A stretch of 64,000 nucleotides of DNA from Numida meleagris (taxonomy: Eukaryota > Chordata > Aves > Galliformes > Numididae). The stretch covers positions 35,194,115-35,258,114 of the forward strand of contig NC_034411.1 of NCBI RefSeq assembly GCF_002078875.1, given 5' to 3'. Under the pieces are notes generated by a model. That model saw only the letters and a program-made list of their open reading frames with translations, was not told the origin of the DNA and made no database searches. Below are positions 23,362 to 35,700 of the stretch, one piece after another (position 1 is the first letter of the stretch; each line of letters starts with the position of its first letter). The translations under genes were made by a program, and so were the position numbers.

Positions 23362-26300
23362 CTTGGTAAGGTAATGAAGGCTGAGATAAGAAAGGATTTA
23401 TAATGCTGCGGTTCATTAAAGAATTAATTAAAACCAATAACATGGTACTTTTTTTCCAAAAATACGTGTACCACATTACCTGCAGTGGTGACCAGCGCAC
23501 TGAAACATGAGCTACATCCAGGGAAAGATGTAGGGGTTAAATTCAGAATCAGTGGCTGCTCAGAGGAAGCCTGCTCTGTGCTGCATTAACCCTCTGCGTA
23601 GAGCCAGCACCAGAGTACAGACAAAAGATGACAAACTACATCCACCCTGCCCCCTGTGCCCCTGGGCAGGCAGCTTGCAGGGGGAGCAGGTCCTGCCTCC
23701 AGCTGCAGGCTTACAAAACTGGCCAGGCTTACCTGATGCAGCACCGGAAGTGTTCCTGTCAGGGCAGCTGGGCATCAGACATTGTGCTGGCTGACTCCCT
23801 CCCTGTCATAGTTTAACACATCACTGCTGAACAAAGTCCACCTAAGCACTGCTGAAGACCTCTCTTTCACCCGCTCCAAAAATCTCACCTTGTCTGCGGC
23901 ATGTCACTGGCTATTACAAAAACCTGGCAGAAGCACATTTTTCTACATTAAGGCTACACTAAAAACTAAGGCCCTTCTCCCCCAAAGTAGTCTCCTGAAA
24001 GAGGCGAGGACCTTGTAAGGATCAGCCTAAATCAGTTCTGACATCAGAGATGGAAGAGCTACTCATTTTATTGCCATACAAAAGGCAGCTTCAGCATTTA
24101 AGTTGAAAAAAAGCAAACTGAGCACTTGGGAGCCCATTCAAACTCTGTGTTTGTTGCTGGGGCCCCACAGCAGACATAAGAAGACAAAGACCATCTCAGC
24201 TCAGGAACAGCTGCAACTCTGACAGCACCTGTACTAAGTGAGGGGTCGAAATACATTCAAGGTAGAGTATACTTCATGTTCCTTTTAGGAAGACTGGTTT
24301 AGTCACAGAGAGGCTCACTGAAAAACAGGACATCTCAGATGAGTGAAGGGGCAGTTTCAGTGGCACAACAATCTGGAGAGCAGGGGGAGGCATTCAGGGG
24401 AGCTGGCAGACCTGGCTGGTGCTAACCCAAGGTCCCAGCCCTGGCAGCTATGTGCATGCAGGCGGGCGCAGCTGGCAGCGGCCCCTCAGGCAACCGCAGT
24501 CTGCAGGGGGATTACAAACTGGGACAAATACCTCCTTCTGTATAACTGATGGACACCAGGGCAGATCCTGCAAGTGAAGAGCATTCCAGCATTCAGAAAC
24601 ACTGGGTGGACGGTGCTGAGGTTTTTAGAAATCTCAGGTTTTTTTGTTTTGTTTTGTTTGCTATATTACATACATTCGTATTTAGCAACGGAGATGGGAT
24701 CTATATATCTTGCTCTCCTGATTAGAGTGACTTACGACTTAAGACTTTCAAAAGCAGAAACTCAAAACTTGAATCTTCCAAAAGCTTTCAAAATCAGAGC
24801 TATAAATCCCGTAATCAAACTTTCGACTGCCTTCAGGTGGATCTGCCTATGATAAACTATATTCCATTATTAACTGTTACTGCCCTCTATTAAACATCAG
24901 TGTAATGGCTTCGTCTGCAGCACCTGCTGTAAGGTCAGGCTGACTTATCATACCAATCCTTTTTAGCTCTGTGAAAATTAAAATTACGATTTGAGCATCT
25001 TGATGATGTTGTACCCATTACTGCCTTGCGCTGGAATGACAGAATTTTACCCCTCCGCTTCCCAGGGTCTATGCCTACAGCATACTTCAACATTTTAGAA
25101 AGGAAGATACATAAGGAAAGTTTGACAAGGAAATGAACTGGAAAAACAGTGAAATAAATCGGTGCTAGAGTGGGAAGGTGTATGAGTAACTGGAGCCTTC
25201 TGCTGTCCTTTCTCTGTGGGACAAACATTTTCAAGTAAAGATGCTGAACCAAGCCCAAAATTTACAGGCAGGTGACTAATCTGAGCTTCTTTCAGTAACA
25301 CGAAAATTAACGTGATGGTTTCAAAGGATGTGATTCGTTGCCGAGGATGAGAAAGACATTTCTGAGTCCTACAGCATTTGCCCCGGTTACTCTTGCAAGT
25401 TCCCACAGTGCCAGGACTTGTAAGCCCTTCTTTCTCTCTAATTTAAACTGTAAGGTTTTTGTTTGTTTGTGTTAATTCTGTCAGGTAAACCTGGTTCTGT
25501 TATGGAGCACTTGCCCTAATTTTTAAGTGTGGAAAAAAAAAAAAACCCACAAAAAACGCACCAACAATTTCTAGCCCCAAAACATTTTATACACTTTCTT
25601 CTCCCTTTTGTCTTGAAGTGTTTGCCAGATTCAGCCCACATCTGCAAATAGTTTTAGTCCTTCTTTCCTCTCCCTTTCTCTATATATAGTGTATAGAAAA
25701 AATACCTACTTGTGCTCATTTCTCTTTATCCGCCCAGGTTTTTACTTGATTCCATCTGTGTCCTGTTTGAGATCTGCATCCCATTTCTTTTCCTGAAATA
25801 CACAACTGCTTACGTTCCAAGATACAACAGCAAATTTCAGTTAGTGTAGCTGACATCATTTTTCAAGGAGTCGGTACCATTGGTTTCTCCCCCCTTCCCC
25901 CAAATCCAAGCTAACTGTAAAGGGTGACTGTTGACTAAGGCATAAAGCAAGGTGTATGATGTCACTTTCACCTTTGATCAATACTGATTACACACAAGTT
26001 AAAAAATAGATATTTCTACATTAACTATTATACATCTTTATGTAAAATTTCCCATTTATGGTGAATTGTCCTTTACTTCAAACAATTCTCTGATCTTCCA
26101 GGCAGCTCTCTTGGGCTGAATCCCAGTTCGCAGAGAACACTGCTGCTTTAAGTAGCTGCAGATAGGTTTTTAGTACTCATTTTGTAATAAGTTCAAAAAA
26201 TTTTTTTCTTGTAAGTGTTCCCAAGTAAAAAAAAAGTAGCCTCTGGAGCACAATTAACTTATAATGAAGATACAAAAGGAAGTCAAGACTTGATAGCAGT

Positions 26301-26885
26301 ATATCTGAATGTCTGTCTTCCTCTTTTGTATGATTCTTGTACTTCTGCCCAACTCCATAAAAGCACTCTTACATCCAGATAAAAGAGATTACCAATAACA
26401 GAATCCCTGTGGATTATGTATAAAGTCTCTTCCTATTACCAAGAGTGCTTCCCTTCGAGTAGCCATTTTCATCTCTGAACAGCAAATTTTCCTTAGCTGC
26501 CTTACAGAGAGAACACTGTTGTTGCCCTCACGTTTGCCAGTAGTTACTACATGCTGATAACCCAACACTGCCTTGGTTACCAGGTTTGTCTACCACAACA
26601 GGAAATCCTGTCCAACCAACGACACTGAGATGATTAAAAGCCTAAGTGTGGATTTTATTTGCCTACGATAAGCACTTATAAAATCTAACTTCTAAGCCAT
26701 TCATTTTTGTTTACTGCTACATGTCCTACAAACAAGATATTCTCTGCTGCATTTCCTTTGTCACCTATCGAGCAGAACGCTGGTAATGCTGTGCAAACTC
26801 ACGAGTCTGCTGTGTTCATCAGTTCAAAAACATCACAGTACAGTTGAATTAACTGGCAGGTTTAGTCACAAAACAAGGGTTTGAT

Positions 26886-26910
26886 TATTTGATAGTTTTG
26901 CTATCAAATA
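26886..26910. repeat. Perfect 10-bp hairpin beside TTTC/GAAA tracts
   Basis: TATTTGATAG (26886-26895) and CTATCAAATA (26901-26910) are exact reverse complements around a 5-base loop. A second, weaker pairing of CTTTCTTTC with GAAAGAAAG follows within 70 bp. Confidence 0.85.
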
Positions 26911-27204
26911 CGCTTCTGTTTTTCTTTCTTTCTTCCTCCTTTTTCTGAGACAAGTAGATGAAAAAGAAAGAAAGCAAGCAACCACGCAGTCCTCTCCCTT
27001 ATTTCTGAAGCACTGACTGAAGAACGGTGGCCAAAAAGCTGAGCAACAGCAGCTCACAGGAACCTGCAGCTTCCTAGAGACAGCAGGACCACGCACTGCT
27101 TCCAGCGGAGGTGCACTGCAGTGCACAGCACTCAGGTAGGGTGGTTTCACGTTCGGGTGAGTGGTCATGGAGCAGCGGGGAAGATTGATGGCATTTAAAA
27201 ATAA

Positions 27205-27220
27205 GGGGGGCGGGGGGGGG
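27205..27220 (+). repeat. G-rich tract G6-C-G9
   Basis: Sixteen bases with a single C interruption, about 400 bp beyond the SDCCAG8 stop on the coding-strand complement. On the SDCCAG8 transcript strand it is C-rich. Confidence 0.85.
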
Positions 27221-27503
27221 AAATCACACAGTGATTGATGGACTTAAGTCTGACAAATGGCAGCAAAAAGCACCAAGAAATGATCAGCATCAGCTACTGT
27301 TCAAATGGTAATGCTGTGGAAGAGCGGATTTTACTTCTCTCTGGAAAGGGAACATAAAAATCTTCTGATCAGAAAGCTAGGAACGGTAACCAAGAATAAC
27401 TGCTGCCGTTCTCCTGTCTCTTCCAAACACATCTTCCTTTAGTTTGGGCTGGAGCGGGACTCAGGTCCAGCTACCAGCCTCTCTCCAATTAAAGGGAATA
27501 ATT

Positions 27504-27608
27504 TCTTTGTTTCCATAAGGTGATGCTTTATTTAAAGCACCAACAAAAGCCAGCAGTTGAAAAGAGACTGATGGTGGATTTCTCCGCTAAGGCTGCAAAA
27601 CATTCCCC
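27504..27608 (-). other. SDCCAG8: SDCCAG8 3' untranslated region
   Basis: This is a short 3' UTR of about 100 nt. AATAAA on the - strand (27532-27527) comes about 77 nt after the TGA, within GCTTTAAATAAAGC. Cleavage is expected roughly 10-25 nt further, near 27505-27515. The exact end is inferred. Confidence 0.7.
27527..27532 (-). promoter_or_regulatory. SDCCAG8: SDCCAG8 poly(A) signal AATAAA
   Basis: A canonical hexamer on the - strand 77 nt after the SDCCAG8 stop codon, the nearest and most plausible 3' end for this gene. Confidence 0.7.
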
Positions 27609-27765
27609 TCAGACTTCCTTTCCTTTTGGCACAAGCACCTGTGTTCGCAGAACCTGCACCTCTTCTGTCAGCCGCTGCTTCTCTTGGAGGAGCTGATTCT
27701 GCTTGTTGAGGAGTTCCACGAGCTGCTGGGCGGTGGCCTGGCAGTGCTTGTCCAGCTGGTGCAAC
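27609..27765 (-). CDS. SDCCAG8: SDCCAG8 terminal coding exon (coiled-coil C-terminus)
   Basis: This exon encodes the C-terminus of SDCCAG8 (serologically defined colon cancer antigen 8, CCCAP/NPHP10). The protein is a centrosome and centriolar-satellite coiled-coil protein that binds OFD1- and RABEP2-type partners and is required for ciliogenesis. Its loss causes a nephronophthisis/Bardet-Biedl-type ciliopathy in humans. After the acceptor CTTTCTCCAG, one base completes an Arg codon. The exon then reads LHQLDKHCQATAQQLVELLN and KQNQLLQEKQRLTEEVQVLR, ending TQVLVPKGKEV with TGA at 27611-27609. The LDKH-QATAQQLV-LL-KQNQLL pattern matches the human C-terminus, recalled from memory. The last eight residues diverge. 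The heptad-like Leu spacing indicates coiled coil. The overlapping frames at 27532-27940 are shadows. Confidence 0.95.
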
Positions 27766-29196
27766 CTGGAGAAAGAGATGAAAGGATTGCACTGCGTCTG
27801 AAGTGGGAGTGCACTGCAGGGCTCGGACGCTTGCGCTGCAGGTGAAGCTCCCAGGTGACAGAGCACTTCTGGCGCTGGGCTGAGACTGAGGTGTTGCTCC
27901 TAGGGTGGGCATTCAGTGCACTTTGTCTTGACACTTTCAACGAGCACTTCTACATGCCTGCCCTTCTCACTTAGAAGCCCTATCACGACAGGACAGCAAG
28001 TTAGTGGCACCACACCAGTAAAGGCCCCAGGGCTGCATCCCAGCATCTGGAGCTACGCAAGCTATGCCTTAAGCTATGCCTTGCTCTTCTCCTGCGTGGA
28101 ACAGGTGCTCTCCAGCAGTGAGGCAGGGATTCCTCCGGAAAGACACAAGTAGCCCACTGCTCCCAAGGGTCCCGCTTTGTCACATAGCGGGCAGCTGCAC
28201 CTTTACCTGTTTAATCTCCAACCCCAGCCATCCCCAGTGACTGCTTAGAACTCTGAATGTCACCAAGAACATTTTTAAGTTTGCTTGGATCTGTAGCAAA
28301 GGACGTAAATGGAAATAGGCTGGAAAATGTTTTTACATTAAATACATTTCATCCATGCTTTAAGTGGAAACACCTTTAACTAGAAGGCCTTGCAGATATA
28401 TTTGAATCTTTGTAAATATATGTACTCCAGAGAAAAACGCACTTAGGAAGCAGAAAGCAACTTGCTTTTTGTTACGGTTAGTTCTAGATCCAAACATTCC
28501 ACTTGTTTTTTAAAATCATTTCTTGCTCAACGTATTGAAATACAGCTTCCACTGAACAAGGTGCATCTTGTATCTCTCATACGGTCTCTGTTTTTAATGG
28601 AATTAGTTATCTGCTCACAATAAGGCATGTGATTTTGGGAATTTTTCTACTTTCAACTCCATGTGGTAGCTTTGACTTGAACAGCTGTCATAACTCAGCT
28701 AAGATAATCGCTCTGAATACTCACATTCTTTATCAGGATTGTTCAAATAACTGCATCAGTAAATACCTCCAAATTTCTTGATACCGAAATCTCAGAATTT
28801 GTATCAAAAGCAGCATTTAGTGGTCTGTATCCATCAGCCAACTTCTTTGAAGTCTACCTGCAAGAATCCTGCAGCCAGCACTCTGAATGGATATATTTCA
28901 TCCTGCCCTGTTACTTTGCTAATATATATTTCAGAAAGGGACGTGGGGAGCTGCAGGACTATCTCCTGGGGATCAGAACAAAAGTAACTGCAGCTAGCTG
29001 CAAACAGTGACAGCTGTTGTAAACATCCAATGAAGTAAACAAAAAGACCACTCTGATAGCATAGAATATTCTATTAAATACACACACGTTGTGTGTTCAG
29101 TTTCACACTCCCTATACCTTCTAAACTGTAGCACAGATACATGAGCTGTTTCTGCTTGATTTCTTTACTAAGGGCGATTTCAGGCACATGGAACTC

Positions 29197-29215
29197 AAAA
29201 AAAAAAAAAAAAAAA
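29197..29215 (+). repeat. Poly(A) tract, 19 bases
   Basis: An uninterrupted A run in the SDCCAG8 intron, possibly a mononucleotide microsatellite. Confidence 0.9.
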
Positions 29216-32029
29216 TTCCCTCACACAAAATGTCCTTTTGTATTTTTTTTGTTCCGTTTTTAGGGATACTTTCTCCTCCAGAGCATCACATTGCTCCCAC
29301 TGAGCGCAAGGACAATGGCATTGTTCGCTGGAGGCAATGTACCAGTTTCAGACCAGAGAGCCAAGTTCTGCTTACTATTTTGCCATTGATTTCCTTTAAC
29401 TTGAGGTTTTGTGACCTTATCACACTTCTTTATGTGTAATAAAGGCATCTTCCAGTCCTTTATTTATAGAGCACCTACTGCTTTGTAGCAGTATTGGGAG
29501 GGAAGTGTAACTGGAGTGTGCTGCCTTTAGGCAGCCAAAGAAAAATTCCGGTGCCACCCAACCTAGGTAGAGCCTCAAGGCTAAGAAATCCTCTTTGTGC
29601 AAGGTCATCTCAGATTGTACAAAAGTCCCGTTCAACTACCACCAACTACTCTGTCTGGATTCAAGCCATTAAAAAGGAAGTTTCTACCGAGTTCTGCATT
29701 AAATTATTACCTTTCCCATTATGCTAGTGTTTCATTTCTGTCTGTTTTAAGACTCTTTGAAAGACCATCTTACACAACATTACTACTGCTGCAGCTAAAG
29801 ACATAGTAATGTGCACAAACCTCTCATCAACATTTCTGCAGCAACACGAGGAGCATCGCCCATGCACCCTGCATGCAAAGGAGCCACCACTGAAGGAGCC
29901 CACAAGGAAAGGCCCTTCCCTCTTTCCATGTGAGGAGAAGGCTCCAGCTGAAGAGCCACCACTTCAGTGCAAGGCACTTTCTTCAGTTCTTGCACACAGA
30001 CTGAAGTATTTTCCAGCTCGTGTACATTCTACATCAAAACTATGCTTTCTACTAGATACTCACAGGCAGCCCATGCAAACATCTCTGGATACGAGCCTTA
30101 AGTGCTCTCTATTGTACAGCTCTGTATCTTACCAGATCCTGTAAAAGGTAATTTGGATGAACTTCTGTAAATATAGAACTCTCTAATTCTAGCATGTTTT
30201 ATAACTTTACCATGTTACATCAGACCAGCCCCTTAAACAAAGGTAGAAAATGACGCAGGCACTGAACTTGAACTGGGCTTGACTGGCAGACCAAACCTTT
30301 ATGTGTATCACCTGTAGCCAGCTCCAGATACAGGGTTAATAATGTTCCTCCCTACAGCTCTGGGTCACGATAACAAGGGATTACATTTCATCAGCACACT
30401 TCTCAGTCTATTAATTCCCAAATTCTGTCTGCCATTCTGCTCTCCCAAAACTGCTGCCAAGCTGGCCCTTGCTCTGCACGCTGGGACGACCAGCCTGCTC
30501 CAGTGCGTTCAGCTCCTGAGGACAGGCTCTGGGCCCTCTCACAGTGTCTGCTATTACGTGTGACATGTGCAGCACAGCCACACATTCCCATATGCATTGT
30601 ATCTGGCCTGCCTGCTGATCTCGTAAATGATTCAAGATGAGAAATGAACAGCTCCACCCACATTCACTGTACTTCCCATATGTTACAACTGCACATCGAT
30701 GCCTGCCATCATTTTTACAACTGGGTGACAGAACCTTCTGCACATTTTGCTAATACGAGTGAGTGAGGTTGTGCAGTCACCACATTCACTTTGGCAACAC
30801 CATCGACCAAGCAAATGTGCACCGCATCCTGAGCATGAGTGACCACTGCACAACGGCCCACACGTTTCCCAGTGAGTTCACTTTCCCACTGAAGTGGGAA
30901 GAGCTCCCAGCTGTGTCAGTGGCTGCTGCTTTTCCGTGGCCTGGGAGCACTGAAGGGTGGGACCTGACCCCACTCTCTGCCATGTTGCTTCAGGGCACAA
31001 GGTTCAGACACGTTATATTTGGACTACTTATGGGATAACTTTACACCAACAAGTAGCTCCCATGTAGTCATAATAATGCCTTTAAAAATATTTTTCCACT
31101 CAACCGGTCCAAACCAGAATTCCCATTTCTACACGGAGGCAGGAGACATGCAGTTCTGTGCATCACAAGCTGCAGCGAGCACTTCACAGTGAGCGTTTTG
31201 TTCTTATCCTGAACACCTGAGCTTGAGTGCAGCTCTGTGTCAGAAGGGCTCCAGGCTACCTAACTTTGTGCAGCTCATGCTACAGCCTGCAGAAGGGCTC
31301 ATCTCTCATTGCACAGAAATTGAACTTGGATCTGAGTAGGCTGTCCTGCAGTGAAATAGAAGGACAGGTGTGTTTTGTTACATTACAGGTTGGAGCAGAC
31401 AGCCCGAAACTCCATGAACACGGACTACAGAGTAGACCTGTGGCATCAAGGTGAATTCTGCCCAGTGGAATTAACTGCAGCACAAAGCTGGGCTACTGCT
31501 GTGTGCCCTACAGGCAGAAGTAACAGCTTCCTTTTCTACAGCCCCAGCACTGACCCAGGGGCACCCACCAGGCCCCAGCAGCAAGGATGCTGCGAGCCCC
31601 TGCCCTGGTGAAGTCACAGGTCCATTAATCCACAGGCAATGGTGAGCCATGTGGGAGAGCTGGTGCCACAGGGGCCGGTGGGGCCTGTCAGCCCTCCCCT
31701 GGGTCCTACAGCTGTCAAGGAAGAAATTAACATGCTGGGATCAGTGGGCAGCACTCATCCATCCAGCAGTGGGGATCAGTCCTTGACAACGCAGAGGCAT
31801 TAAAAGGTTATTTACTTTTTTTTGGCGTAGCCGGGGAACTAACGGAAAATGCTTTCCCTCTACTCTGCAGAGTGGAATCTGCTGAAATGGCCCGACTGGA
31901 CTGCAGCAACCTGCAGCCGCTAAATCACCAAATCCAATAACCACGCTGCATTTACTGGCACACATCTTAATTAGGTTTTAATACAAGTAATCTGATAACT
32001 ACTGCTGGCCAGCCCACACGGAGCTGTCA

Positions 32030-32450
32030 GAGCTGAAAGGGCCGTTACTGCCCCCCCCAAAGCCCCCCATCTGCCGGTTGCCGTGGAAACGGGGCAGTCC
32101 GTCGGGCCGGGGGCTCCTGGTGACAGGGCTGGAGCTCCCTGCTCAGGCAGCCACACGGCTCTGCACCATGGCCTCACTGCTCGCCTGAGGGAGGGAAGGG
32201 CCCGAGGCCACAGAAAGCCTGAACCGAGGACAGGCAGCACAGTGCAGCATGCCGCCTGCAACACCTCCCCTGCCAGAAGGCCGCAGCACCAAGCAGGCGT
32301 GTCTCAGCACCCGCGTGCCTGGGGATGGACGTGGAGATCAGATGCCGCTTCTGGTGATCACGGGAAAGCTGGGAGCAAGGGCACAGACCCCAGGACACGA
32401 CAGAGATGCTGCTGAAGAAAGCTCTGCCCCAGAAGGGTGGCAATGGCAGA
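32030..32450. promoter_or_regulatory. GC-rich patch with an RFX X-box-like motif
   Basis: A locally GC- and CpG-rich stretch in an otherwise AT-rich intron. It contains GTTGCCGTGGAAAC at 32077-32090. This fits the RFX X-box pattern of two half-sites (GTTGCC and GGAAAC, the second related to GGYAAC) separated by two bases. X-boxes typically drive ciliary genes, and the host gene is ciliary. It is far from the SDCCAG8 5' end, so an intronic enhancer or alternative promoter is only a suggestion. The overlapping frames (32083-32415 on +, 32264-31971 on -) look like GC-driven chance. Confidence 0.3.
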
Positions 32451-32698
32451 CCTTTGTGAACCTCAGGTAGTGTACACCCAACACAGGCTTACGAACAAAT
32501 AGGTTACAAGAGGGAACAAGCCAGTTAGGAGAGATGACAAAACCCAGCACCGTCCTTCAACAAGCTTCCACCCCTATTAGCATTTAATTGGGACATCTTG
32601 CAAATTCGCTATTGTACTGAAATGGTACAAAGCAGTTAAGTTGGAGTACTTCACAGACAGCTGTACTACAACACATTTAAGGACATTGAGCTTGTATA

Positions 32699-32740
32699 TT
32701 CAAATAGTCAGAAGGTTAATAGAGGTTCAAATAGTCAGAG
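32699..32740 (+). repeat. Spaced 14-bp direct repeat
   Basis: TTCAAATAGTCAGA occurs at 32699-32712 and again at 32727-32740, separated by 14 bases. About 70 bases further on, GTTCAGACTGTAA is also repeated almost directly (about 32808-32835). Confidence 0.8.
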
Positions 32741-35700
32741 CTCCCCTGCTCTCACCTCTTCCCCAGGCAATTTGCCACCACCACAGTTGAACTGCTTCAG
32801 ACCATAAGTTCAGACTGTAACTGTTCAGACTGTAAACTGTAAGTTTTTGTCAAGCCCAATGAAATTACAAAGCACTTCGCAATATCTTAAAACAAGAAGC
32901 ATCACACAACTTTAAATACAAATGCTGGTGATCACAGCTTGCTCTCAACTAAGATAAAGCAGGCACTGCCTTAAGTAAAAAAAACTGCTCCATATGCATC
33001 AATGATCAGTCTTGCTTTGTCTGTGAGAGTTACAGAAAACTAGACTTGCTGCCACTTGAAGAGTTCAGGTGTGCAGCTGGTGCTCATGGTAAGAGAGCAC
33101 CAGCCTTTCTCAGCAGTCCGAACTGCTGTCACTTCCATCCTACTTGCAGGGACAGCAGCATGGGTCCCCCTCTGCTTTCCAGCTCAGTTCTGCTACTCTT
33201 CTCTCTTCCCTTTTCATAGCAAGAGTGAAGTTGCCCCTTTGGTAAAGGCAGTAAAATTTACATTCAACAACTCTACGTGTCTTCAGTCAGCTTCACAGAC
33301 AACTGGGACACTTAAACCAGCTGTAAAAGTTAGTTCTCGCGTAAGCATCTGCATCATCATTGTGGTTTGCAACATTCACAAATTCACACAGTAACTTTTA
33401 AAGAAATTAAACAAGAATCTATAAATTCTGAAATGCAGACGAATAGAGAGCTATAACTCAAAGCTTCAATATTGCCCTACGCTGGTATTTATTTAAGTTG
33501 TTGAAGCGCAGATCAGGACCTTGTGATGTGAGCATCTCCGAGAATCTCCCTAAATGCTCCCCAAAATTAAAAATTATACTATCTACCCTTTAACTGAACC
33601 CCATTCTCCCTTCTTGCTTCAAAGGCACAACACTATGATCCAGCTTCATCATGTTAATGAAAGAAATTTAAAGAAGAAAAAAACAACTCTTAAAATCCTT
33701 GATAATGGTGAATGATAACTCAGTTCTGTCACTCTGGAAGCCGTGACATCTAATACAGGGAGATGGTTTTAGGGCACGTTAGCAGAAGTTTCTGTGGCAT
33801 TTACCACCAGTCTGAAATCCCTACCAAAATTCTGTTGTCTTCTAAAATGCAAAGACTGTCATTTGTTTAGCTGGATAAGGAATGCAATCAATACCACTTC
33901 TAGTTTAGTAAGGTAGTACTTGCCTACACTACAAGCGGAACAAACTGACTCAGTTTATGTTAACAGAAAGTATTTTGATGTTAATATCCCTTGGAGAGTC
34001 TAGAATCAAACACTTAAAATGTCCACATATCACCATAAGTCTCTTGATCCAGGTGGCTGTTAGTTAATCCTTTATTTTTCTTCTAATGTGTATTGAGTAA
34101 TCCCTAAATTTCCTGTCATTCAAGACACTCTTAATTTCTCCACACAGTTTTCAAGAATAGCCTACATTACTACATCATCTCCAAGACGATAACCACCTGT
34201 GCATGCCATAGTAACAACTGCAAATAGGGTTTAATTAAAAGTTTACATAGGAACAGTAGTTTCCGCTTTGCCTGAGATGTCATCACTGACTACTGGAATA
34301 TATCTTCACTCTCACAGCTGGTCCAACAGGTTAAACAAACAGATCATGTAGGAAACCTGAGTCTGGGTCTATTCTTGGGCTTCGAGTAGCTCACGTCTGA
34401 AGTGCTGAAAAGAGAGTATTGTCAGCTCGCTCTTCAGTAGGGGGTGTAGCAGCCAGGCTGAGCTGATAGGATGGGCATTTCTAGCCCACCCGGGTTTTGA
34501 CAGGAAGGAAACAATTCAAGAGAATGGACAGGGTGCCGTAAAAGATACGGGTGAAATCTTTATCTTAATCTGTTTGCATCTGAGTCCCTAAGCTAAAGAA
34601 GTTTTCCCCCCTTTAGAAGAATTCAAAATTCTATCACCCATGATAATGATATGAACTCTGGATCAGCTTTGCTCTAGAAAACAAAGTTCTATTAATAGTT
34701 TTTGCTTATTGTTGAAAAAATGTTTAGTAAGAATCCTCCAAATTGTTCAGGCTGACTTTTAAATTAGAAAAACATCTTAGGAGATAAAAGGAGAGCAGAG
34801 CTGGCAGCAGATAATGTTACAGGAATACAGTGAATCTTATAGTCAGGCTCTGATTTTGTTACGTGCTGGACAGATTTTACACAACTTCCCAACCAGGAAA
34901 CAGTGTCTTGACAATGCCACAAGAGCTCAATCTTAGCAAAGCTTCAAAAGTGACTGCTGATGTTCTGAAGGATCTACAAGGCACATATATGTACATTAAT
35001 TTTTTTTTTTTTAATGCTTGTTTTACTAGTTTCAGCACTTCTTTTGTTTTCCTTTTTACAATGCGTGCTCCATTTTTCCCACAGCTTACTGTTTAACTCT
35101 TATTTTGGACAAACTGGAACCTTTGCAGGTTGCTAGCTGGTGTCCACACAAAACAATCCTGATATCCAAGTCAGGGAGACAGAATTTTTTAATGCAATCT
35201 GCCAGATTCAAACTCTTTCCTTCAGAAACACTTTGCCTTTAAAAAGAAATACCCAGCATGAACCTCATCAGAAGCAACATGTAACAGACAGTACATGTGG
35301 CATTTGGGCAGGCAACAGAGAATTGAAAAAAGTCTTACTTCTTCTATCCCATGGCATGTGCAGAATGTACATGTGGCCCAAGCTGACATGAGGCATTTGA
35401 AGCAAAAAAGCTGATAAAAGCATCAGCTTCTGTTAATTTACTTTTTCAGACATTGTCTTAATTAAAAAACTACTACTGCTAGAAAGGGTAGCGCAGCTGA
35501 GCTACAACTGCTTCAGTTGTTTCTGACAGTTGCAATTACAAGCTAGCAGCACAGCTTTGAGTTCAGCCCTGCTGTCCTCGCTGAGCCCAAACTAGCTGCT
35601 GTCAGCAAGGACTGCAGGCACCGTATTACAGAGAGTATAAAGCTTCGGCGTTCATCGCTATTACTACCTGTGCTGGAAAGGTAAAATGTTTCTCACTAAT

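Larger units (their letters stand above)
22891..27503. other. Interval between the convergent gene ends, no gene recognised
   Basis: The interval contains low-complexity tracts: T15 followed directly by A11 at 23336-23361, an A run near 25531-25544, a 10-bp perfect hairpin at 26886-26910 followed by TTTC/GAAA tracts to about 26977, and G6-C-G9 at 27205-27220. GC-richer sequence occurs at about 23.55-23.80 and 24.35-24.52 kb. Small open frames exist on both strands, without recognisable content. Confidence 0.6.

Noticed and set aside
27532..27940. Additional - strand frames around the SDCCAG8 last exon
   Set aside because: Two are other-frame shadows of the exon. The third (27866-27609) is the true frame extended through the intron. 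The CTTTCTCCAG acceptor and the phase match set the exon start at 27765.
32083..32443. Open frames on both strands over the GC-rich patch
   Set aside because: All frames are long at once because TA-containing stops are rare in this composition, and no recognisable domain is present.
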